Shown here: positions 1 to 5,336 of the stretch, in pieces
How positions within the stretch are numbered: position 1 is the first letter of the stretch
How the letters are laid out: each line of letters opens with the position of its first letter
DNA from: Sulfurovum sp.
GTDB taxonomy: Bacteria; Campylobacterota; Campylobacteria; Campylobacterales; Sulfurovaceae
Assembly: GCA_015490315.1 (NCBI GenBank)
Contig: WFYB01000002.1
Location: forward strand, 1-8,807
Reading direction: 5' to 3'
Length of the DNA: 8,807 bases
Notes under the pieces: generated by a model
What the model saw: the letters and a program-made list of their open reading frames with translations, nothing else
Databases searched by the model: none
Told to the model about the DNA's origin: nothing
Made by a program: the position numbers and the translations under genes

Positions 1-272
1 ATCACAAAGCCGTCGCTCTCCACCTCGACATCCTCTACGCTCTCACAGCGGATATCCTCTACCTCGCTCATAGGTGAACCTTCTTTGAGGATCGTGTGTA
101 CTTTGGGGAGATCCTCCTCTTCCTCTGTGATCCAGACGACCACCTCTACGCTTCCGTCATCGAGATTGCGTACATAGCCTTGAAATCCGGCTCGCATCAT
201 CGCCTGTGAGACAAACTTGCGGTAAAAGACATGCTGAACACGCCCTGTTACGATACATCGCAGCCACTCCAT
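1..272 (-). CDS. acyP: Acylphosphatase, 3' end beyond window
   Basis: Acylphosphatases hydrolyse carboxyl-phosphate bonds of small acyl phosphates such as acetyl phosphate in the cytoplasm. Ninety residues are visible, which is nearly the whole family length (about 90-95), so only a few C-terminal codons lie off the left edge. The N-terminal phosphate-binding loop reads GRVQHVFYR (residues 10-18), giving the catalytic Arg18. The second signature GYVRNLDDGSVE (32-43) supplies the catalytic Asn36. One oddity is His14, where nearly all family members have Gly (GRVQGV). The ATG at 272-270 lies 2 nt after the stop of the upstream gene. A GGAGG sequence inside the end of that gene is 9 nt before the ATG, so translation is probably coupled. 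The family call is firm; the physiological substrate is unknown. Confidence 0.93.
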   Translation of the reverse strand, partial: MEWLRCIVTGRVQHVFYRKFVSQAMMRAGFQGYVRNLDDGSVEVVVWITEEEEDLPKVHTILKEGSPMSEVEDIRCESVEDVEVESDGFV

Positions 273-274
273 CG

Positions 275-718
275 TCACTTACCTCCACACTCTTTTTTCA
301 GGTTTTCAAGGAACTCGATGATACGCTCTTGGAAAATACGTTCATCCTCATCCTCATCATCGATGCACTCATGCAGTTTCTTAAGTAGTTCGATATCGAT
401 TTTATCCGCAAAACGTTTGACAGAACGGGTCTCTTTGGCGACTTGAAGGATCAGGTGCTCATAGTCCAAACCGTTGTCCGTGACGATCTTCTTGTGGTAC
501 TCTGTGACCGTATCGATGAGCACTTCAGCTCTCTCGGGATCATCCTTGTAGATCTCAAAAGCGATCTCTTTGAGCTTCTGTTTTTCACACTCATCCATCT
601 CGCCGTCACTTGAAACCATCAGCGTCAAGATCTTGGCACGATACTCCAGTGAACTGTGATGATATACAAGAAATTCACGAAACATTCGTTTGATAAGACG
701 TTTTAGATTGATAGCCAT
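275..718 (-). CDS. TerB-like helical-fold protein
   Basis: A 147-residue soluble, highly charged, all-helical protein that resembles the TerB fold. The first half contains the family-type acidic turn after a hydrophobic helix (AKILTLMVSSDGEMDECEK, about residues 28-46). The second half ends in an acidic stretch and a helix (about 109-141) that could be the matching half of the fold. TerB-fold proteins are often labelled 'tellurite resistance', but they occur widely as accessory proteins that bind metals or partners, and nothing here points to tellurite. I chose the ATG at 718, preceded by AAGGGTG. A GTG at 742 would add eight residues, but it falls only a few nucleotides after the likely transcription start. 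The gene is the first of an operon with acylphosphatase. No membrane segment or signal peptide is visible. Confidence 0.75.
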   Translation of the reverse strand: MAINLKRLIKRMFREFLVYHHSSLEYRAKILTLMVSSDGEMDECEKQKLKEIAFEIYKDDPERAEVLIDTVTEYHKKIVTDNGLDYEHLILQVAKETRSVKRFADKIDIELLKKLHECIDDEDEDERIFQERIIEFLENLKKECGGK

Positions 719-754
719 ACTATTGTCACCCTTTCTTAACACCGTTTTAACAAA

Positions 755-767
755 AGTATACTATAGT
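755..767. promoter_or_regulatory. Overlapping divergent -10 promoter boxes
   Basis: The 81-nt gap between the divergent starts at 718 and 800 contains a partly palindromic core, AGTATACTATAGT. On the plus strand it offers TATACT (757-762) or TATAGT (762-767). On the minus strand it offers TATAGT (765-760) or TATACT (760-755). Transcription starts 6-8 nt away would leave leaders of about 25-35 nt on both sides. No good -35 box is visible in either direction. The two promoters probably compete or are co-regulated, because polymerase cannot occupy both at once. Confidence 0.55.
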
Positions 768-799
768 TTTGCTATCTAACGAAAGTATTGGGATATCCT

Positions 800-1579
800 A
801 TGGAAAAAATAGATCTGTTGATCATCCTCACCACGGCATTTTTGGGGAGTGTCGGACACTGTATCGGGATGTGCGGCGGTATCGTCGTCGCCTACTCCTC
901 GAGCAAAATAAAACCCGAAAGCTCCTATCTTCAGCAGACCGTATCACATCTGGCATATAATTTCGGACGTGTGACCACCTATACCATCCTCGGTGCATTC
1001 TTTGGACTGCTGGGAAAGGTGATCGCTTTTACCCCCACGACCAAAGGGGTGCTTTTTCTACTGACAGGTATCTTGATGGTACTTGCGGGTCTCTCACTGC
1101 TTGGCAATCTCAAGTTTCTCAACTCCGCAGAGTGGTCGGTCTCCAAATACCCCTGGTATCAAAAAAGCTTCAAGAAACTGCTTGGTAGCAACAGCTACAG
1201 CTCCTTTTTCCTGCTGGGTATGCTCAACGGGATCATCCCGTGTGGACTGGTCTACTCCTTTGCGATTATCGCCGCAAGTACCGCTTCACCCTTTTGGGGT
1301 GCAGTGGTGATGGCGACCTTCGGACTGGCGACGATCCCCGCACTCTTTTTTCTGGGTACCGTGACCAAGTTCCTTCAGCGCGGCGAACTGCGTGACATTA
1401 TGATGAAGATGGCAGCCCTGCTGGTGGTATTTTACGGTCTTTTTGTGCTTTATAAAGGCTATAACTTCGTTGCGCACCCCAAAGAGATGGAACAGATGAT
1501 GGATAAAATGCGGATCAACAAACTCCACGACGGAAAATGCGGCGCGGGTATGAAATGCGCACCGGGCAAGTGTGGTTAA
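800..1579 (+). CDS. DsbD_2/'sulfite exporter TauE/SafE'-type membrane protein
   Basis: A 259-residue inner-membrane protein with about six hydrophobic segments (roughly 5-32, 55-77, 83-103, 135-160, 163-188, 203-222). The diagnostic motifs are GHCIGMCGG (19-27) in the first segment, NFGR (54-57) and NGIIPCGLVY (143-152). They match the DsbD_2 transmembrane family that databases often name 'sulfite exporter TauE/SafE'. Relatives in Gram-negative bacteria often lie near cbb3-oxidase maturation genes and are suspected of handling copper or thiols. Here the neighbours do not confirm that role. The paired Cys residues in two membrane segments (21, 25, 148) fit redox or metal chemistry. The tail after the last segment is rich in Met, His and Cys (residues 226-259; Cys247, 253, 258). 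I chose the ATG at 800 over a TTG at 788 because it begins directly before the first hydrophobic segment. Confidence 0.85.
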   Translation: MEKIDLLIILTTAFLGSVGHCIGMCGGIVVAYSSSKIKPESSYLQQTVSHLAYNFGRVTTYTILGAFFGLLGKVIAFTPTTKGVLFLLTGILMVLAGLSLLGNLKFLNSAEWSVSKYPWYQKSFKKLLGSNSYSSFFLLGMLNGIIPCGLVYSFAIIAASTASPFWGAVVMATFGLATIPALFFLGTVTKFLQRGELRDIMMKMAALLVVFYGLFVLYKGYNFVAHPKEMEQMMDKMRINKLHDGKCGAGMKCAPGKCG

Positions 1580-1654
1580 TATAGAGCGGTTAATGCTTCA
1601 TTGATACTTTTGGTTTATCATAGGGATAGCGAGATCAAATCACAAGGAAAAAGC

Positions 1655-1858
1655 ATGTCAAAAGTTGTAAAAGTAATAGAAGTCCTGGCACAGTCAGAGA
1701 AGTCCTGGGAAGATGCAGCCGCTTCTGCGGTCAAAGCCGCGAGCAAAAGTATCGACAATATCAAGTCTATTCATATCGTCAATATGAATGCCAAGGTCGA
1801 GAAAGGCAAGATTACAAAATACAGGATCAATGCCAAAATATCGTTCCAGATCAAATAG
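1655..1858 (+). CDS. Dodecin-like protein lacking the flavin-stacking Trp
   Basis: Dodecins are small proteins that assemble into hollow 12-subunit shells, classically storing or buffering riboflavin, FMN or FAD. This one has 67 residues, the family norm. It has the beta-alpha-beta-beta pattern: strand 3-12, helix starting SWEDAAASAVKAA (17-29), strand 37-45 and strand 53-66. In classical dodecins the strand after the helix carries Trp36, which stacks on the isoalloxazine ring, and a later Gln55 contacts the flavin. Aligning DNxx-W with DNIK-S places Ser38 and Arg57 at those positions, so classical flavin binding is doubtful. The ATG at 1655 is preceded by AAGGAA (1644-1649). An upstream in-frame ATT/TTG extension from 1601 lacks conservation and a ribosome site. 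The gene follows the membrane-protein gene by 75 nt; I find no clear promoter in that gap. Confidence 0.88.
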   Translation: MSKVVKVIEVLAQSEKSWEDAAASAVKAASKSIDNIKSIHIVNMNAKVEKGKITKYRINAKISFQIK

Positions 1859-1892
1859 TACTTCTCTACTATAATCTCCTTGAATACACTTT

Positions 1893-1909
1893 CGGGCGCC
1901 AAGCGCCCG
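1893..1909 (+). terminator. GC-rich hairpin after dodecin gene
   Basis: CGGGCGC (1893-1899) and GCGCCCG (1903-1909) form a perfect 7-bp stem with a 3-nt loop, 34 nt after the dodecin stop. No T-run follows, so this is an atypical terminator or an mRNA 3'-end stabiliser, not a classical Rho-independent site. It lies just upstream of the truD promoter and would insulate truD from read-through. Confidence 0.45.
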
Positions 1910-1925
1910 TATCACATCACATCTT

Positions 1926-1940
1926 CGCTATAATAGCGCT
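1926..1940 (+). promoter_or_regulatory. truD promoter, -10 box abutting the start codon
   Basis: A perfect TATAAT (1929-1934) ends 6 nt before the truD ATG at 1941. Transcription from it would begin at or next to the A of the start codon. The box sits inside a short inverted repeat, CGCTA-TAA-TAGCG (1926-1938). No Shine-Dalgarno sequence precedes the ATG and no good -35 box is visible about 17 nt upstream (CCCGTA). Confidence 0.6.
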
Positions 1941-3044
1941 ATGAACAAAACCAAACAATATGCCTACGACCACCACCCTATACCTTTTGATTTCAAACAA
2001 ACTGTTGAACGTTTTTTTGTCGAGGAGATACCGCTGTATCACTTCACAGGCAGCGGAAACTACCTGATCCTCAAGATCAAAAAGACCGATATGAGCACAT
2101 GGAAACTCCTGACTGTACTTGCCAAAGCAGGCGGCTTGCAGGAGCGGGATATAGGCTATGCAGGTCTCAAAGACAAAAGTGCGACAACAATTCAGTATAT
2201 CTCGGTACCCAAACATGCCCAAAGAGAACTCGAGAAAAACCTCAGTACAGAACGCATAGAGATACTGGAGCGCACCTACAACAAAGCACCGATCAAGATC
2301 GGACACCTCAAAGGCAACCGTTTTGTGATCGACCTGCACAAGATAGAAGCAAGCGATGCGAAATTCTTCAACACCACCGCCAAAATGATGCAGAGCAAAG
2401 GGATACCCAACTACTTCGGATACCAGCGTTTTGGGGAAGATGCGATGAGCTACCTGCAGGGTAAAGAGATCGCCCATTCAGGCAAGCGCCTCAAAGGCAG
2501 CCGTGAGAAACTGATGGTAAGTGCCTATCAGAGCCACCTCTTCAACAACTGGCTCTCACAGAGAGTCAGCCTCTCCAAGGTCATAGAGCATGAGACACCC
2601 AAAGCTGCCGCAAAAACGCTTGACTATCCTCTCGAACTGGTAGAAGAGCTTGCCAAACAGCCACAGCTCTTCAAACTCTTTTTAGGAGATGTGATCATGC
2701 CCTATCCGCATGGCAAAGCAGCCTTTGTCCGAGATATGCAGCAGAGTGCCCCGCTGTTTGGGCAAAAAAAGATTGCGCCCACAGGGCTGCTCTGCGGTGC
2801 CCATGCCCTGCGGGCAAAGAACGATGCCTACCATCTTGAAGAGCCGTTTGACGATACCGAGCTAAGCTCACTCAAGGGAGACAGGCGCTTTGCATGGATA
2901 TGGCCCAAAGAGGTCGAGACCGAGTACCGTCAGGATACCAAATCGCTCAAAGTCTCCTTTACACTTCCCAAAGGCTCTTATGCCACAAGCTTTCTCGAAG
3001 AGATCGGAAAGTTTTCCTTAAAAGAAAAAATGGAAAAGAGATAG
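1941..3044 (+). CDS. truD: tRNA pseudouridine(13) synthase TruD
   Basis: TruD converts uridine 13 of tRNA-Glu and other tRNAs to pseudouridine; it needs no cofactor. The 367-residue protein has the expected landmarks. FFVEEIP (25-31) lies near the N-terminus. GYAGLKDKSATT (72-83) contains the catalytic Asp78. LKGNRF is at 123-128 and PNYFGYQRFG at 156-165. AYQSHLFNNWL (195-205) opens the TRUD insertion domain, and LPKGSYAT (342-349) lies near the C-terminus. Length is normal for the family. There is no ribosome site; the -10 box suggests a leaderless transcript. The stop (TAG, 3042-3044) directly abuts the stop of the minus-strand small gene, so the two genes converge with no gap and must share or overlap 3' ends. 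The call is firm. Confidence 0.97.
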   Translation: MNKTKQYAYDHHPIPFDFKQTVERFFVEEIPLYHFTGSGNYLILKIKKTDMSTWKLLTVLAKAGGLQERDIGYAGLKDKSATTIQYISVPKHAQRELEKNLSTERIEILERTYNKAPIKIGHLKGNRFVIDLHKIEASDAKFFNTTAKMMQSKGIPNYFGYQRFGEDAMSYLQGKEIAHSGKRLKGSREKLMVSAYQSHLFNNWLSQRVSLSKVIEHETPKAAAKTLDYPLELVEELAKQPQLFKLFLGDVIMPYPHGKAAFVRDMQQSAPLFGQKKIAPTGLLCGAHALRAKNDAYHLEEPFDDTELSSLKGDRRFAWIWPKEVETEYRQDTKSLKVSFTLPKGSYATSFLEEIGKFSLKEKMEKR

Positions 3045-3221
3045 TTATTTCTCCTTCTCCTTATCTTTTCTAGGGATAAATTTACCACACCCCTTTTCTG
3101 GCGTTCCTCCAAAGCTTTTGACCTCTCTTGCCGTACCGTTCTCCCAGATTACCGTACGTTGACAATTTGGCGATTCGACACACTCTTCGTTTTTACACCC
3201 TACATCTTCGGGTACTGCCAT
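3045..3221 (-). CDS. Small four-cysteine protein, unknown function
   Basis: A 58-residue ORF beginning MAVPEDVGCKNEECVESPN and ending in a Lys/Glu-rich tail (about 51-58). Cysteines lie at 9, 14, 20 and 45. Cys45 is in the turn EKGCGKFIP (42-50). The spacing CX4CX5C plus a distant Cys could bind one zinc or an iron-sulphur centre, but it matches no motif I recognise. No signal peptide or membrane segment is present, so it is presumably cytoplasmic. Evidence that it is a real gene: a strong AAGGAG 8 nt before the ATG, its own promoter-like sequence, and codon use like the neighbours. The stop codon fits exactly against the truD stop. It is separated from the helicase gene by 75 nt holding that promoter, so it is probably a separate transcription unit. 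Function unknown. Confidence 0.8.
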   Translation of the reverse strand: MAVPEDVGCKNEECVESPNCQRTVIWENGTAREVKSFGGTPEKGCGKFIPRKDKEKEK

Positions 3222-3247
3222 TTTGATCTCCTTATAAAAATAATTAC

Positions 3248-3277
3248 AGTATCAAATAATACACAAATAACTTTCAA
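3248..3277 (-). promoter_or_regulatory. Promoter of the small four-cysteine gene
   Basis: On the minus strand, TTGAAA (3277-3272) is followed after 18 nt by GATACT (3253-3248). The predicted start near 3241 leaves a leader of about 20 nt that contains the AAGGAG ribosome site. An alternative -10, TATTAT, lies about 8 nt upstream of GATACT. The surrounding 3222-3296 sequence is AT-rich and otherwise shows nothing. Confidence 0.5.
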
Positions 3278-3296
3278 GCAATATTAGAGCTGTAGA

Positions 3297-4652
3297 CTAT
3301 TTTCTCGATTTTCTTTTCGAAGATTTCTTGCTACCTGATGTTGCTTTGGTCTCATCTATACGCTTCCATGCATCACGTTTTGTGGTTTTTCGCTTTTTGC
3401 CTCGAAGCTGTCCTGCTTTGTTGGCGCCCGCCTTGGACTTGGGTCTCCTTGGGGTGCTATGGTTTTTGGGCAGGAGTCTGCCTCTGGCTTTGATCTCTTT
3501 GGGGGCGAAATCGGGCAGGATCACCTCCTCGATCCTGTTGCCGAGCAGTTTGTGCAGATCATTGAGCTGCTCGATCTCATCGGGACTTACCAGAGTGATC
3601 GCCACTCCCTCTCTACCTGCCCTTCCTGTACGTCCTACCCGGTGGATGAAGTCATGTTTGACATGGGGGATATCATAGTTTATCACCACATCAAGCTCAG
3701 GGATATCCAGCCCTCTTGCTGCTATGTCTGTGGCTACGAGTATCTGTATCTCACCTTCCCGAAAGGCGTGCAGCGATTTTTTACGCTCCTGATGCATACG
3801 CTCTCCATGAAGGATACCTACTTTGTAGCCCCACTCTCTCAGACTCTCTGCTACACCGTCAGCGAGCTCTTTTTTGCGGACAAAGACCAGAACACGCCCG
3901 TAATTGTTCGCTGAGATCAGCCAGCTGAGTAGTGCATCTTTTCTGCTGCGCAGCACCGGATAGAGTCTCTGAGTGATCGTATCGGCGATCTTTCCCGGAG
4001 GATCGAGCTCTACCTGGCGAAGCGGTTTGATATAGGCTTTGGCGAACTTGACCACACGGGGCGTGATGGTCGCTGAGACGATAATCTTCTGTGCTCTCTC
4101 TGTCATACGTGCCAGGATCTTCTCGATATAGGATACGAACCCCATATCGAACATCATATCCGCTTCATCAACAACAAAGTGCTTGATCGTTCTGATATCA
4201 ATATGTCTTGCCTCTATATGCTCGAGGGCTCTCTGAGGTGTAGCGATCACCAGGTCGACACCCCGCTCAAGCCTGCGTGTCTCATCACTGCGTTTGCCGC
4301 CACCTTGAAGCAGTACGGTACGCAAACCCAAAGCCTCTGCAAAAGGTTTGCTCACCTCATAGATCTGCTGGGCAAGCTCTTTGGTGGGAGAGAGTATAAA
4401 GAGTCTGGGGTAGTGGTGGACGATCTTGGATGCATCAGGATTGATCTGCATCAGTGTCGGCAACAGATAGGCAAGTGTCTTGCCGCTGCCAGTCTGTGCA
4501 GATGCCGTTGCGCTCTCACCTTTTCGCAGGATCGGTATCAGCTTTGCCTGGATCGGTGTGGGCTGTTTGTACCCCTGCTTGGCAAGCAGTTCAAGCAACA
4601 CATCATTGAGTCCCAGCGAAGCAAAAGCCTCTACCTTATGCCTATTTTCCAC
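3297..4652 (-). CDS. DEAD-box ATP-dependent RNA helicase (RhlE-like)
   Basis: Unwinds or remodels structured RNA (mRNA decay, ribosome assembly, cold adaptation) using ATP in the cytoplasm. All core motifs are present in the 451-residue form: Q motif with Phe10 and PTPIQ (31-35), Walker A AQTGSGKT (52-59), ATPQR (137-141), DEAD (162-165), SAT (193-195), ARGLD (312-316) and HRVGRTGRAGR (337-347). The last 60 or so residues form a very basic Lys/Arg/Ser tail, typical of RhlE-type proteins and likely to hold RNA. I chose the GTG at 4652. It has AAGGGG just upstream, it begins ten residues before the Q-motif Phe, and a good promoter fires from about 4677. The longer frame from an ATG at 4733 has no ribosome site and would start upstream of that transcript. 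Which RhlE/SrmB subgroup it belongs to is uncertain. Confidence 0.95.
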   Translation of the reverse strand: MENRHKVEAFASLGLNDVLLELLAKQGYKQPTPIQAKLIPILRKGESATASAQTGSGKTLAYLLPTLMQINPDASKIVHHYPRLFILSPTKELAQQIYEVSKPFAEALGLRTVLLQGGGKRSDETRRLERGVDLVIATPQRALEHIEARHIDIRTIKHFVVDEADMMFDMGFVSYIEKILARMTERAQKIIVSATITPRVVKFAKAYIKPLRQVELDPPGKIADTITQRLYPVLRSRKDALLSWLISANNYGRVLVFVRKKELADGVAESLREWGYKVGILHGERMHQERKKSLHAFREGEIQILVATDIAARGLDIPELDVVINYDIPHVKHDFIHRVGRTGRAGREGVAITLVSPDEIEQLNDLHKLLGNRIEEVILPDFAPKEIKARGRLLPKNHSTPRRPKSKAGANKAGQLRGKKRKTTKRDAWKRIDETKATSGSKKSSKRKSRK

Positions 4653-4683
4653 ACTACCCCTTTTCGATTTTACGATTGCTGCT

Positions 4684-4712
4684 ATTTTAGCCAAAAGCGT
4701 ACCCGGATGCAA
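4684..4712 (-). promoter_or_regulatory. Helicase gene promoter
   Basis: Minus-strand TTGCAT (4712-4707), a 17-nt spacer and TAAAAT (4689-4684) predict a start near 4677. That leaves a leader of about 25 nt before the GTG at 4652, which includes the AAGGGG ribosome site. This promoter position is the main argument for the shorter helicase. Confidence 0.5.
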
Positions 4713-4756
4713 TAGCTGTACTGGATGCATCATGAATAATTTTCAGTTAATTATGT

Positions 4757-4784
4757 CATAATATTTTTATATCAATCAAAAGGA
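4757..4784 (+). promoter_or_regulatory. Thioredoxin gene -10 box and ribosome site
   Basis: CATAAT (4757-4762) sits in an AT-rich stretch about 28 nt before the thioredoxin ATG. AAGGA (4780-4784) lies 5 nt before the ATG at 4790. No -35 box is recognisable, in line with other promoters in this window. Confidence 0.45.
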
Positions 4785-4789
4785 AAATC

Positions 4790-5170
4790 ATGCCGTTAGT
4801 CAATTTAACAGAAAAAAACTTTGAAGAGGAAGTGAGCAAATACGATATTGCAGTACTGGATTTTTGGGCACCGTGGTGCGGGCCGTGCCGTTCATTTGCC
4901 CCTATCTTTGAAAAAGTGGCCGGGGAATATCCCGACATTCTTTTTGGCAAAGTCAATACAGAAGAGGAGCAGGGTCTTACAGGCTATTTTCAGATCAGCT
5001 CTATCCCTACTGTGATCATCCTGCGAGAAAATATCGGCGTATTCCAGCAGCCCGGTATGCTGCCCGAAGAAACCCTCAAGGAGATCATCGAGAAGGTCAA
5101 AGATCTCGATATGGAGATGGTACGTCAGGAAGTCGCCAAACAGCAGGCAGAGCCGCAGAATGCCCAGTAG
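4790..5170 (+). CDS. Thioredoxin (Trx2/TrxC-like core, no zinc domain)
   Basis: A cytoplasmic dithiol-disulfide oxidoreductase of 126 residues. The active site is WCGPC (29-33) inside DFWAPWCGPCRSFAPIFEKV (24-43), and the cis-proline loop is SIPT (71-74, Pro73). The sequence around the active site and KVNTEEEQ (54-61) resembles thioredoxin 2 (TrxC) more than TrxA. The N-terminal zinc ribbon of TrxC is absent, since the protein starts directly at the first strand. A C-terminal tail of about 20 residues, rich in Gln, Glu and Ala (107-126), goes beyond the usual thioredoxin length of 105-110. There is no signal peptide, so it probably acts in the cytoplasm with thioredoxin reductase. It is monocistronic and converges on the CNNM gene. 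Confident as a thioredoxin; the subgroup is an inference. Confidence 0.93.
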   Translation: MPLVNLTEKNFEEEVSKYDIAVLDFWAPWCGPCRSFAPIFEKVAGEYPDILFGKVNTEEEQGLTGYFQISSIPTVIILRENIGVFQQPGMLPEETLKEIIEKVKDLDMEMVRQEVAKQQAEPQNAQ

Positions 5171-5211
5171 CGTTCCTGTCTCTTACGTCAATTACTATAG
5201 ATTAATAGAAC

Positions 5212-5235
5212 CCTCTGAATAACCATGCACAGAGG
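5212..5235. repeat. Hairpin 5' of the structured element
   Basis: CCTCTG (5212-5217) and CAGAGG (5230-5235) form a perfect 6-bp stem around a 12-nt loop. Its 3' arm overlaps the first 2 nt of the long inverted repeat starting at 5234, so the two stems cannot both be full length. It lies 41 nt after the thioredoxin stop and is not followed by a T-run. Confidence 0.4.
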
Positions 5236-5328
5236 TTTCACGCGATGGCGACAAAGGAGCACTTAACCCATGAAATGGGCGCTTGCGTTTGCGACTGCAG
5301 GAGCTATCGCGTGAAACCGACAGTTTTT
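5234..5328. other. Structured intergenic element with 13-bp inverted repeats
   Basis: GGTTTCACGCGAT (5234-5246) and its exact complement ATCGCGTGAAACC (5306-5318) can pair. The stem extends to 16 bp with GGC/GCT (one G-U). Inside is a second perfect hairpin, CCCAT-GAA-ATGGG (5267-5279), and an imperfect direct repeat, GCGACAAAGGAGC (5248-5260) and GCGACTGCAGGAGC (5291-5304). On the plus strand five T residues (5324-5328) follow the outer stem after 5 nt, so it may end the thioredoxin transcript. The size and internal order exceed what a simple terminator needs. It could be a dispersed MITE/REP-like palindrome, a small RNA or a 3'-UTR structure. It matches no riboswitch, attC site or tRNA that I recognise. 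The rest of the 5171-5336 gap shows nothing else. Confidence 0.6.
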
Positions 5329-5336
5329 CAATGATC

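Noticed and set aside
275..718. Tellurite-resistance function for the TerB-like protein
   Set aside because: No other ter genes are nearby and the TerB fold is widespread outside tellurite operons.
1601..1654. 18-codon upstream extension of dodecin
   Set aside because: It starts at a TTG with no ribosome site; the ATG at 1655 has AAGGAA and gives the normal dodecin length.
1917..2477. Long open frame antisense to truD
   Set aside because: It is a mirror of truD codon bias; its translation has no recognisable domain, and it has no ribosome site.
4179..4715. Long open frame antisense to the helicase 5' half
   Set aside because: Shadow frame; the opposite strand encodes intact DEAD-box motifs over the same bases.
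4653..4733. 27-residue N-terminal extension of the helicase from an ATG at 4733
   Set aside because: No ribosome site, composition unlike the family, and it contains the likely promoter (TTGCAT-17-TAAAAT). The GTG at 4652 has AAGGGG upstream.
5234..5318. Integron attC site, tRNA, known riboswitch or SRP RNA
   Set aside because: An RYYYAAC-like ACTTAAC occurs, but no matching GTTRRRY partner is present in the right place. No cloverleaf or recognisable conserved riboswitch core was found by eye.
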